Of a DNA stretch of 5,538 bases, positions 1 to 5,531 are shown piece after piece (the stretch's first letter is position 1; each line of letters begins with the position of its first letter). The stretch is taken from the NCBI GenBank assembly GCA_910577465.1, contig CAJTMM010000055.1, positions 1 through 5,538 of the forward strand, in the 5' to 3' direction. A model generated the notes under the pieces. The model ran no database searches. It worked only from the letters and a program-made list of their open reading frames with translations, and was not told the origin of the DNA. The position numbers were made by a program, and so were the translations under genes. The DNA comes from an uncultured Muribaculaceae bacterium (lineage in GTDB: Bacteria > Bacteroidota > Bacteroidia > Bacteroidales > Muribaculaceae).

Positions 1-39
1 GGCCCCCCAAGCCGCCGTAACCTTTCCCCACAAAAAAAA

Positions 40-67
40 TTCCTAATTCCTAATTCCTAATTCCTAA
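40..67. repeat. Heptamer tandem repeat, four perfect copies of TTCCTAA
   Basis: TTCCTAA is repeated four times without a mismatch, followed by a partial TTA at 68-70, and is preceded by eight As (32-39). On the transcribed strand this reads as TTAGGAA units ending in eight Ts. Each unit holds an AGGA ribosome-binding-like word, and stop codons occur in the array. It begins 14 bases after the regulator's stop codon. Positions 1-31, beyond the A tract, hold no recognisable gene; a GTG at 31-29 opens a glycine-rich frame to the window edge that I cannot assign. Confidence 0.85.
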
Positions 68-80
68 TTATCATCTCCCT

Positions 81-1313
81 TCACTCCAACCCATACTCCT
101 TAATCTTCCTGTACAACGTACGCTCCGAGATATTCAGCTCCTGCGCCGTAGCCTTACGCCGGCCACCGTTGCTCTCCAGCGAACGCCGTATCGTCTCACG
201 CTCCGTATCCTCAAGCGTCCGCCCCACCACATCCTCATCGTTACCCACACGACCGCCTATCAAGTCAGCCGCCTTCGGGTCATACTTCACAAGACCGCGC
301 GGTACATCTATCACCTCCACCTCAGTCTCGCGGGCAACACCGGGCAGACTTTTCACACGACCCGACTGATTCAGCTCCGCACGCAGCGCATCTATCTCGC
401 CCTGCATCCTGAATATCATATTGAACAGAAGCTCACGCTCCTTCTCATAGCTATGCGCGCCGCCCGCACCCGACACACCCGACACCGCCGGAGTGTACGT
501 CATGGCGCTATCCGGCATATACCCGCGCACATCATCCCCATCTATCTTCGACCCCGCGTTGAACAGCGCCATCTGCTCCACCACATTCTTCAATTGGCGC
601 ACATTGCCCGGCCAACGGTAATGCATCATAGCCACACGCGCGCTATCCTCAAACGTCACCGCAGGCATCGAATAACGCTCCGAAAAATCCTGTGCAAACT
701 TACGCGCCAGCAACATTATATCGCCACCACGGTCACGCAGCGGAGGTACACCGATTTGCACCGTCGATAACCTGTAATACAAATCCTCCCTGAACCTACC
801 CGACGCCACCGCAGCCACCATATCCACATTCGTAGCCGCAACCACACGGATATTAGTCCGCTGCACCGTACTCGAACCCACCTTCAGGAACTCGCCGCTC
901 TCCAGCACCCTCAGCAACCTCGCCTGCGTCGTCAGTGGCAGCTCAGCCACCTCATCCAGGAATATCGTACCGCCGTCAGCCTCCTCAAAGTAACCCTTAC
1001 GCGCCGACACCGCACCCGTAAACGAACCCTTCTCATGCCCGAACAGCTCCGAATCTATCGTACCCTCAGGTATAGCGCCGCAGTTCACCGCTATATAGCG
1101 GTTATGCTTCCGCGGACTGAACGCATGGATTATCTGCGGAAAAAACTCCTTTCCGCTACCGCTCTCACCGGTCACGAGCACCGACAGGTCTATCGGCGCC
1201 ACCTGTATCGCACGGCCCACAGCCGCCAGCAGCGCCGGGGCGTTGCCCACTATTCCGAATCGCATCTTAGCCTGCTGCACCTCAGCCGGCACATCCGTAA
1301 GGTTCAGTTCCAT
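81..1313 (-). CDS. Sigma-54-dependent transcriptional activator (AAA+ and Fis-type HTH, no receiver domain)
   Basis: This 410-residue bacterial enhancer-binding protein uses ATP hydrolysis to remodel RNA polymerase-sigma-54 closed complexes. The AAA+ domain covers about 20-265. Walker A is GESGSGKE at 49-56. The sigma-54-contacting loop is GSFTGA at 96-101, with serine in place of the usual alanine. Walker B is GGTIFLDE at 114-121, with D120 and E121. Arginine-finger candidates R175 and R181 lie in FREDLYYRLS, and sensor II is WPGNVRQLKN at 234-243. A linker of about 95 residues includes a probable short coiled coil (about 288-315). A Fis-type helix-turn-helix occupies 367-409, with the recognition region around ISERTLYRKIKEYG. 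Only 48 residues precede Walker A, so there is no receiver, GAF or PAS domain. Activity is therefore probably set by protein level or a partner, as with PspF. AAAGGA lies four bases before the ATG. Its target genes cannot be told from this window. Confidence 0.92.
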   Translation of the reverse strand: MELNLTDVPAEVQQAKMRFGIVGNAPALLAAVGRAIQVAPIDLSVLVTGESGSGKEFFPQIIHAFSPRKHNRYIAVNCGAIPEGTIDSELFGHEKGSFTGAVSARKGYFEEADGGTIFLDEVAELPLTTQARLLRVLESGEFLKVGSSTVQRTNIRVVAATNVDMVAAVASGRFREDLYYRLSTVQIGVPPLRDRGGDIMLLARKFAQDFSERYSMPAVTFEDSARVAMMHYRWPGNVRQLKNVVEQMALFNAGSKIDGDDVRGYMPDSAMTYTPAVSGVSGAGGAHSYEKERELLFNMIFRMQGEIDALRAELNQSGRVKSLPGVARETEVEVIDVPRGLVKYDPKAADLIGGRVGNDEDVVGRTLEDTERETIRRSLESNGGRRKATAQELNISERTLYRKIKEYGLE

Positions 1314-1317
1314 AATA

Positions 1318-1323
1318 TCCTTT
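1318..1323 (-). promoter_or_regulatory. Ribosome binding site of the sigma-54 regulator
   Basis: AAAGGA followed by TATT and ATG supports the start at 1313. It lies just downstream of the intergenic hairpin, so folding or protein binding there could affect access to it. Confidence 0.5.
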
Positions 1324-1334
1324 ATTTATACAAC

Positions 1335-1355
1335 ACCGGCTCCCGGGAGCACGGT
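1335..1355 (-). other. GC-rich hairpin between the acyltransferase and the sigma-54 regulator
   Basis: A perfect 12-bp palindrome, GCTCCCGGGAGC (1339-1350), is flanked by ACCG at 1335-1338 and CGGT at 1352-1355, which pair outside it with a single bulged base at 1351. In the operon RNA it starts five bases after the acyltransferase TAA and ends just before the regulator's ribosome binding site. No U-run follows on the minus strand, so it is not a standard intrinsic terminator. An RNA processing or stability element, a partial attenuator, or a protein-binding site would fit. Confidence 0.5.
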
Positions 1356-1358
1356 TAT

Positions 1359-2201
1359 TTACTTATTCTTCAATGCATACGTCCGTCCCTTCAGGAACTC
1401 GCCCAAAGCCTCCACCGACGTATCATGCGCCTTCAGTTCATCCACGCTTATCGGCTCGCCCACACTTATATGTATCGTCTTGCCGCGCTTTTTGAACACC
1501 TCAGCCGGCAATCGCATGGTCCTCAGCTGCCAGCTCACCATACCCAGGAAATTAAACCACCACGAATTTCTCCCGTGGAAATATATCGGCACCACAGGCA
1601 CCCCGAGCTGCGCTATCAACCGCACTATCGACGGCTGCCACTCGCGGTCGCGCAACTCGCCGCGCCAGTTCACCTTCGACACCGCACCCGCCGGAAAGAA
1701 ACCCATCGGACGGCCGCGGCGCACCTGCATTATAGCCTCCTTGATTCCGCGCATCGACACCGCCTTCTTCTTCGGGTCATCGCTCGCAAGCGCATCTACA
1801 GCTATGAAATTCTGGCGCATCGCAGTGATATGGTTCAATATCATATTCACCATCACCTTGAAATCAGGGCGATAGCCACCCACGAGACGTATCAGCGATA
1901 TGCCGTCCAACGCCCCGAACGGATGATTGCTCACAGTCACGAAAGCACCCTCCGGAAACCGGCCCAGTACCTCCACATTATCCACCTTCAGCTTTATGTC
2001 AAGCTCCTTCAGCAGACCGTCGCAGAAAGCCACACCCGGAGTCTTGCAATTATGCCGGTGCAACGCATTCACCTTATCTATGCTCAGGAAACGCAGCACA
2101 CCGTTCACCAACCGCTCATGACCACGAAGCTGCGGCACCATCTGCGCCACATCATCATAGTCCAGCACATTCTCTTTTATATAACTCAGATCTTCACCCA
2201 T
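1359..2201 (-). CDS. Lysophospholipid acyltransferase-family protein (PlsC/LPLAT superfamily, hemolysin-like branch)
   Basis: This 280-residue protein has the acyltransferase motifs of the LPLAT superfamily. Motif I is NHPFGALDG at 92-100, with H93 and D99 five residues apart rather than the four of classical PlsC. Motif III is FPAGAVS at 169-175 instead of FPEGTRS. Motif IV, VPIYFHGRNS, is at 204-213. These variants are, from memory, typical of the putative-hemolysin/OlsA-like branch, so the acceptor may be a lyso-lipid other than lysophosphatidate; a role like GlsA in glycine lipid synthesis of Bacteroides is possible but unproven, since no N-acyltransferase partner is in the window. An 85-residue N-terminal region rich in charged residues precedes the catalytic domain, and I see no clear membrane helix, so peripheral membrane attachment is likely. 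ATG at 2201 is supported by AAGGA at 2205-2209, which overlaps the ansA stop. Confidence 0.85.
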   Translation of the reverse strand: MGEDLSYIKENVLDYDDVAQMVPQLRGHERLVNGVLRFLSIDKVNALHRHNCKTPGVAFCDGLLKELDIKLKVDNVEVLGRFPEGAFVTVSNHPFGALDGISLIRLVGGYRPDFKVMVNMILNHITAMRQNFIAVDALASDDPKKKAVSMRGIKEAIMQVRRGRPMGFFPAGAVSKVNWRGELRDREWQPSIVRLIAQLGVPVVPIYFHGRNSWWFNFLGMVSWQLRTMRLPAEVFKKRGKTIHISVGEPISVDELKAHDTSVEALGEFLKGRTYALKNK

Positions 2202-2204
2202 AAT

Positions 2205-2209
2205 TCCTT
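2205..2209 (-). promoter_or_regulatory. Ribosome binding site of the acyltransferase, overlapping the ansA stop
   Basis: AAGGA precedes the ATG by three bases, and its first two As are the end of the ansA TAA (TAAGGAATTATG). This fixes the acyltransferase start at 2201 and suggests that ribosomes finishing ansA help initiate it. Confidence 0.55.
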
Positions 2210-3257
2210 AATTATTAACGCTCATCTCTCCGCGCAGCGACCGACCCAGCGCCTTATGCAGCTCCACGCCCTCCAGTCCGGCGCCGAGCAGTATCATCAG
2301 CTTCGTCAGAGCCGCCTCCGTCGTTATGTCATAGCCCGACAGCACACCCGCCGAAGCCAATGCATCGCCGGCGGCATAACGCTTCATCACGCTCCCGTTC
2401 ACACACTGCGTCACATTCAGCACCGTTATCCCGCGCCGCACGGCATCGCGCACCGCCGAGATAAACCAATCTGCCGTCGGGGCATTACCCGCGCCATATG
2501 TCTTCAGCACCACACCCTTTATACCCGGCGTGGCAAGCTGATGCCGCAGCGTCCTGCTGTCAATCCCCGGAAACAGATCCAGCACCATCACGCTCGTATC
2601 CAGCGAATAGTTCACCCGCAAAGGCTTGTCCGCTCCATGCGTATGGCGCAGCAACGCCTCCTCGTGGAAATTGATTCCCAGACCTATCTTGGCAAGTTCC
2701 GGATAGTTATGGCTCTTGAACGCGTTGAAGTTATCCGCGCTGCGCTTCGTCGCACGGTTACCGCGCCACAGATAGTTCTCAAACAGTATCGCCACCTCCT
2801 GCACCATCGGCTCACCGCTGCGCGTACGCGCCGCAGCTATCTGCACGGCGGTTATCAGGTTTTCCTCGCCATCCGTGCGCACCTCACCTATCGGAAGCTG
2901 CGAGCCGGTTATGATTACAGGCTTGCACATATTCTCAAGCATGAACGACAACGCCGACGCCGTATAAGCCATCGTGTCCGTACCGTGCAGCACCACAAAA
3001 CCGTCATACCGCGCATAGTTCTCCTCTATCGCACGGGCTATATCCACCCAATGCGCCGGATTGATATTGCTCGAATCTATCGGCGGGTCAAACGATATAT
3101 TGTCTATCACATAATTCAGCAGCTTTATCTTAGGCACGTTATCTATCAGATGCGTGAAGTCAAAAGGCTCAAGCATCCCCGTTTCGGGATTCTCTATCAT
3201 CCCTATCGTGCCACCCGTATATATCAGCAATATACGGGGCTGTTCCGTAGTCGCCAT
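2208..3257 (-). CDS. ansA: Type I (cytoplasmic) L-asparaginase
   Basis: It hydrolyses L-asparagine to aspartate and ammonia. At 349 residues it fits the bacterial type I enzyme. The first signature, YTGGTIGM, is at 13-20; by comparison with E. coli AnsA its second threonine, T17, is the likely nucleophile. The second signature, HGTDTMAYTASAL, is at 91-103, with T93-D94 forming the second catalytic pair, and K171 in RGNRATK (165-171) is the likely catalytic lysine. There is no signal peptide: the N-terminus MATTEQPRIL leads straight into the first beta strand. That argues for a cytosolic, low-affinity type I enzyme rather than a secreted type II one. The C-terminal domain (about 215-349) carries KTYGAGNAP at 252-260. 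It starts 29 bp after the metG stop and ends 6 bp before the acyltransferase, with its TAA inside the next gene's AAGGA motif, so co-transcription is likely. All expected catalytic residues are present. Confidence 0.93.
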   Translation of the reverse strand: MATTEQPRILLIYTGGTIGMIENPETGMLEPFDFTHLIDNVPKIKLLNYVIDNISFDPPIDSSNINPAHWVDIARAIEENYARYDGFVVLHGTDTMAYTASALSFMLENMCKPVIITGSQLPIGEVRTDGEENLITAVQIAAARTRSGEPMVQEVAILFENYLWRGNRATKRSADNFNAFKSHNYPELAKIGLGINFHEEALLRHTHGADKPLRVNYSLDTSVMVLDLFPGIDSRTLRHQLATPGIKGVVLKTYGAGNAPTADWFISAVRDAVRRGITVLNVTQCVNGSVMKRYAAGDALASAGVLSGYDITTEAALTKLMILLGAGLEGVELHKALGRSLRGEMSVNN

Positions 3258-3286
3258 GCTGTCAGAGAGAATTAGTTATCTTTATG

Positions 3287-4084
3287 TTACTTGACCTGCG
3301 CTCCGGGCACAACCGGTGCGCTCGGACCCATCACCACCAGCGAGCCGTCGGCATTCTCGGCTGACAGTATCATGCCTTGCGACACTATACCCTTCAGCTT
3401 TCTCGGCGGCAGATTGGCTATGAAGCACACCTGCTTGCCCACCAGCTCTTCCGGTTGGTAATACTTGGCTATGCCCGATACTATCGTACGCGTACCCAGA
3501 CCGTCATCTATCAGGAATTTCAGCAGCTTGTCAGCCTTGGGCACCTTCTCGCACTCAAGCACGGTACCCACACGCAGGTCAGCCTTCATAAACGTGTCAA
3601 AGTCCACATCCTCAGCCTGCGGCGCAGCCTTGAAATTCTTTATCTTGTTCTCCTCCTTTATGCGCGCCAGACGGTCAAGCTGACCCTGGATAGTAGCGTC
3701 ATCTATCTTCTCAAACAGCAGTTCCGGCTGCCCAAGCTCACTGCCCGCGGCTATCAGCTCATCGCTGCCCAGCATAGCCCATTCGAGCTTGCCCATGCAC
3801 AGCATCTTGGCAAGCTTCTCCGACATGAACGGCAGGAACGGCTCAAACGCCACGGCTATGTTGGCACACAGCTGCAACGCCCTGTTCAGTATCGTGGCAA
3901 CACGCGCCATATCGCTCTTGGCAACCTTCCACGGCTCGGTCTCCTGAAGATACTTGTTACCCAGTCGGGCTACCTCCATCGCATCCTTCAGCGCCTCGCG
4001 GAAATGGAACGTATCCAGATTGCCCTCAAGCGACACCTTCACTGCGTGCACGTCAGCCATCAGCTGCTCGTCTATCGGCTGCAA
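3287..4084 (-). CDS. metG: Methionyl-tRNA synthetase, C-terminal part (anticodon-binding and tRNA-binding domains)
   Basis: This is the second half of metG, out of frame with the first. The codon at 4084 is TTG, which in the intact gene is an internal leucine; matching sequence begins three codons earlier, with Cys-Gly-Glu at 4093-4085. Residues about 10-110 hold the rest of the helical anticodon-binding domain, including LGNKYLQETEPWKVAKSD (41-58) and AFEPFLPFMSEKL (79-91). A charged linker follows. An EMAPII/Trbp111-type OB-fold, which raises tRNA affinity and supports dimerisation in MetRS, spans about 161-265; DLRVGTVLECEKVPKADKL is at 169-187 and IANLPPRKLKGIVSQGM at 222-238. The first ATG (4060-4058) overlaps the upstream TGA as ATGGCTGA, so coupled reinitiation could in principle make a 257-residue product. 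The family assignment is secure; independent expression is speculative. The stop lies 29 bp before ansA. Confidence 0.82.
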   Translation of the reverse strand: MQPIDEQLMADVHAVKVSLEGNLDTFHFREALKDAMEVARLGNKYLQETEPWKVAKSDMARVATILNRALQLCANIAVAFEPFLPFMSEKLAKMLCMGKLEWAMLGSDELIAAGSELGQPELLFEKIDDATIQGQLDRLARIKEENKIKNFKAAPQAEDVDFDTFMKADLRVGTVLECEKVPKADKLLKFLIDDGLGTRTIVSGIAKYYQPEELVGKQVCFIANLPPRKLKGIVSQGMILSAENADGSLVVMGPSAPVVPGAQVK

Positions 4085-5321
4085 CTCGCCGCACCTTACC
4101 CTCGAAATACTTTTGGGTCAGCACCACCGCGCGGTTCACGAAGTTGCCCAGTATCGCCACGAGTTCATTATTGTTTCTCGCCTGGAAATCAGCCCAGGTA
4201 AAGTCATTGTCCTTCGTCTCCGGAGCGTTAGCCGTCAGCACATAGCGCAGCACATCCTGCTTGCCCGGGAAGTCGCGCAGATACTCATGCAGCCACACGG
4301 CCCAGTTGCGCGACGTCGATATCTTGTCACCCTCCAGGTTCAGGAACTCATTCGCCGGCACATTGTCGGGCAACTGATACCCGTCGCCGTAAGCCATCAG
4401 CATCGCCGGGAACACTATGCAGTGAAACACTATATTGTCCTTGCCTATGAAGTTTATTATCCTGCTTTCAGGGTCTTTCCAATACCTCGCCCAGCTGTCG
4501 GGAAGTATCTCTTTCGTGTTCGATATATAGCCTATCGGGGCGTCAAACCACACATACAGCACCTTACCCTCGGCACCCTCCACAGGCACCGGCACACCCC
4601 AGTTCAGGTCGCGGCTCACCGCGCGGGGCTGCAATCCCAGGTCAAGCCACGACTTGCACTGGCCGTACACATTGGTTTTCCACTCCTTGTGACCCTCGAG
4701 AATCCACTTGCGCAACGCATCCTCCCACTTGTTCAGCGGCAGATACCAGTGGCTTGTCTCGCGCATCGTCACAGGAGCCGATGTCAGGCGCGAATGCGGG
4801 TCTATCAGGTCTGTAGCGTTCAGCGAGCTGCCGCACGCCTCGCACTGGTCTCCGTAGGCACGGTCGCTGCCGCAATGCGGGCATGTACCCATCACATAGC
4901 GGTCAGCCAGAAACTCGCCCGCCTGGGCGTCGTATGGCTGAAGCGACGTCTGCTGCTCGAACTTACCCTCGTCATACAGCTTCTTGAAGAAATCGCTCGC
5001 CGTCTTGCGGTGTATATCCGAAGTCGTGCGCGAATACACGTCAAACGATATACCCAGTTCTGCCATCGCATCCTTGATTATCTTGTGGTAGCGGTCCACT
5101 ATATCCTGGGGCGTCACACCCTCCTCGCGGGCCTTGATGGTGATAGGCACACCATGCTCATCGCTGCCACCCACCATCACCACATCTTCGCCGCGCATCC
5201 GCAGATAGCGCGCATATATATCAGCCGGCACATACACACCCGCCAAGTGGCCTATGTGCACCGGACCGTTGGCATACGGCAACGCCGTAGTAATCAGAGT
5301 CCTTTTAAATTTCTTTTCCAT
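4053..5321 (-). CDS. metG: Methionyl-tRNA synthetase, N-terminal catalytic part (422 aa, truncated by frameshift)
   Basis: This class I aminoacyl-tRNA synthetase charges tRNA-Met with methionine in the cytosol, using ATP. The Rossmann-fold signature HIGH is at residues 22-25. A zinc knuckle with four cysteines (C147, C150, C160, C163, spaced CxxC-x9-CxxC) lies in the connective peptide. The second ATP signature appears as KISTS at 333-337, in the context GDKISTSRNW, a form I associate with Bacteroidota. The start of the helical anticodon-binding domain follows (NNNELVAILGNFVNR, about 383-397). Residues 411-422 (RRVAADRRAADG) do not resemble the family and are read in the wrong frame before a TGA. 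ATG at 5321 fits the family N-terminus (KRTLITTALPYANGP at 6-20); no strong Shine-Dalgarno precedes it. As it stands the product lacks most of the anticodon-binding bundle and the tRNA-binding domain, so full activity is doubtful. Confidence 0.9.
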   Translation of the reverse strand: MEKKFKRTLITTALPYANGPVHIGHLAGVYVPADIYARYLRMRGEDVVMVGGSDEHGVPITIKAREEGVTPQDIVDRYHKIIKDAMAELGISFDVYSRTTSDIHRKTASDFFKKLYDEGKFEQQTSLQPYDAQAGEFLADRYVMGTCPHCGSDRAYGDQCEACGSSLNATDLIDPHSRLTSAPVTMRETSHWYLPLNKWEDALRKWILEGHKEWKTNVYGQCKSWLDLGLQPRAVSRDLNWGVPVPVEGAEGKVLYVWFDAPIGYISNTKEILPDSWARYWKDPESRIINFIGKDNIVFHCIVFPAMLMAYGDGYQLPDNVPANEFLNLEGDKISTSRNWAVWLHEYLRDFPGKQDVLRYVLTANAPETKDNDFTWADFQARNNNELVAILGNFVNRAVVLTQKYFEGKVRRVAADRRAADG

Positions 5322-5371
5322 TACTCGTATATCGTGTTTTGATTATTTCCTTTCAGGTACTTCCATACCAT
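5321..5371 (-). CDS. Possible 16-codon leader ORF overlapping the metG start
   Basis: An ATG at 5371-5369 opens a frame coding MVWKYLKGNNQNTIYE and stops with TAA at 5323-5321; the last A of this stop is the first base of the metG ATG (TAATG). The predicted transcription start from the adjacent promoter falls almost on this ATG, so the ORF would be leaderless or nearly so. It is in a different frame from metG, so it is not an N-terminal extension. No peptide family is recognised and an ORF this short can occur by chance; the overlap and placement are the only support. Confidence 0.25.
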   Translation of the reverse strand: MVWKYLKGNNQNTIYE

Positions 5372-5374
5372 CCG

Positions 5375-5406
5375 CAAAGTTACAAAATAATCCCCAATCC
5401 ACCCAA
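5375..5406 (-). promoter_or_regulatory. Probable Bacteroidota-type promoter for the metG operon
   Basis: On the minus strand TAACTTTG (5382 to 5375) matches the Bacteroides -7 consensus TAnnTTTG exactly. A TTGG at 5406-5403, 20 bp upstream, is a near match to the -33 TTTG element. Transcription would be expected to start near 5369-5372, about 50 bases before the metG ATG. The match rests on an eight-base consensus and correct placement only. Confidence 0.6.
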
Positions 5407-5443
5407 TCCCGCCAACACTCCTATAAAAAACCAAACATCAAAA

Positions 5444-5457
5444 GTGCAAATTCGCAC
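5444..5457. promoter_or_regulatory. Imperfect palindrome between the divergent promoters
   Basis: GTGCAAATTCGCAC is palindromic except for one mismatched base pair (positions 5 and 10), with GTGC/GCAC arms and an AATT centre. It sits upstream of both predicted promoters, about 38 bp from the metG -33 box and near -35 to -48 of the rightward promoter. This is a reasonable place for a dimeric regulator. A palindrome this size can arise by chance. Confidence 0.25.
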
Positions 5458-5478
5458 AGCACCCCCTCCCCCACCCCC

Positions 5479-5486
5479 TATCTTTG
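5479..5486 (+). promoter_or_regulatory. Probable -7 element of a rightward promoter
   Basis: TATCTTTG matches TAnnTTTG exactly and is followed by GCAAAAAA, a common context for Bacteroidota start sites. The upstream region is C-rich and I find no good -33 TTTG; the best is TTCG at 5451-5454, with a 24-bp spacer that is longer than usual. It would drive a transcript divergent from metG, starting near 5489-5493, whose gene lies mostly outside the window. An ATG at 5494 opens a frame to the window edge (MSEREHPRARASGAR), which I do not recognise. Confidence 0.5.
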
Positions 5487-5499
5487 CAAAAAAATGTCG

Positions 5500-5531
5500 G
5501 AGCGAGAGCATCCCAGAGCGAGAGCATCCGG
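5500..5531 (+). repeat. 16-bp tandem repeat, two copies, reaching towards the window edge
   Basis: The 14-base word GAGCGAGAGCATCC occurs at 5500-5513 and again at 5516-5529, giving a period of 16. A degenerate third copy (GGGCGAG, 5531-5537) follows, so the array may continue past the window. It begins about ten bases after the predicted start of the rightward transcript, so it would lie in its leader or at the start of an ORF. Sixteen is not a multiple of three, so each added unit would shift any reading frame. Confidence 0.7.

Larger units (their letters stand above)
3287..5321 (-). pseudogene. metG: metG locus interrupted by a frameshift (methionyl-tRNA synthetase)
   Basis: This is the whole locus; its two halves are described separately. 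Joined across the break they give about 680 residues, the usual length for the long Bacteroidales MetRS with a fused C-terminal tRNA-binding domain. The N-terminal half is in frame through Lys409-Val410 (ending at 4092). The family sequence resumes one frame over at Cys-Gly-Glu-Leu (4093 to 4082). Restoring frame needs a net loss of one base or gain of two (modulo 3), and my memory of relatives suggests about two residues are missing at the join. MetRS is essential, so if this is the only copy, an assembly error or very recent mutation is more likely than long-standing decay. I call it a pseudogene only in the sense of 'frame not intact as read'. Confidence 0.75.

Noticed and set aside
1..31. 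Start of a downstream gene from the GTG at 31-29 on the minus strand.
   Set aside because: Only about ten glycine-rich codons are visible, there is no well-spaced ribosome binding site, and nothing recognisable is encoded.
1335..1361. Intrinsic terminator after the acyltransferase.
   Set aside because: The hairpin is not followed by a run of Ts on the minus strand; the next bases are GTTGTATAAATAAAGG, leading into the regulator's start.
1035..3275. A 746-codon open frame on the plus strand running opposite ansA, the acyltransferase and part of the regulator.
   Set aside because: The translation is dominated by His, Arg, Leu and Tyr with no domain-like pattern, and it runs antisense through genes with clear motifs. 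The codon bias of the minus-strand genes explains the lack of stops.
4085..4100. Programmed +1 frameshifting to join the two metG halves.
   Set aside because: There is no slippery heptamer, no stop codon at the shift point and no prfB-like signal, and the spliced product would lack residues I expect there. A small deletion or assembly error explains it better.
4642..4884. An 80-codon minus-strand frame within metG.
   Set aside because: It overlaps the zinc-binding region of metG in another frame and has no recognisable content.
3954..5342. A 462-codon plus-strand open frame opposite metG.
   Set aside because: It has the same His/Arg-rich composition with no motifs, and is an antisense shadow of a strongly conserved synthetase gene.
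5343..5366. A seven-codon frame (MEVPERK) in the metG leader.
   Set aside because: It is nested in the longer leader ORF, lacks a ribosome binding site and has no link to the metG start.
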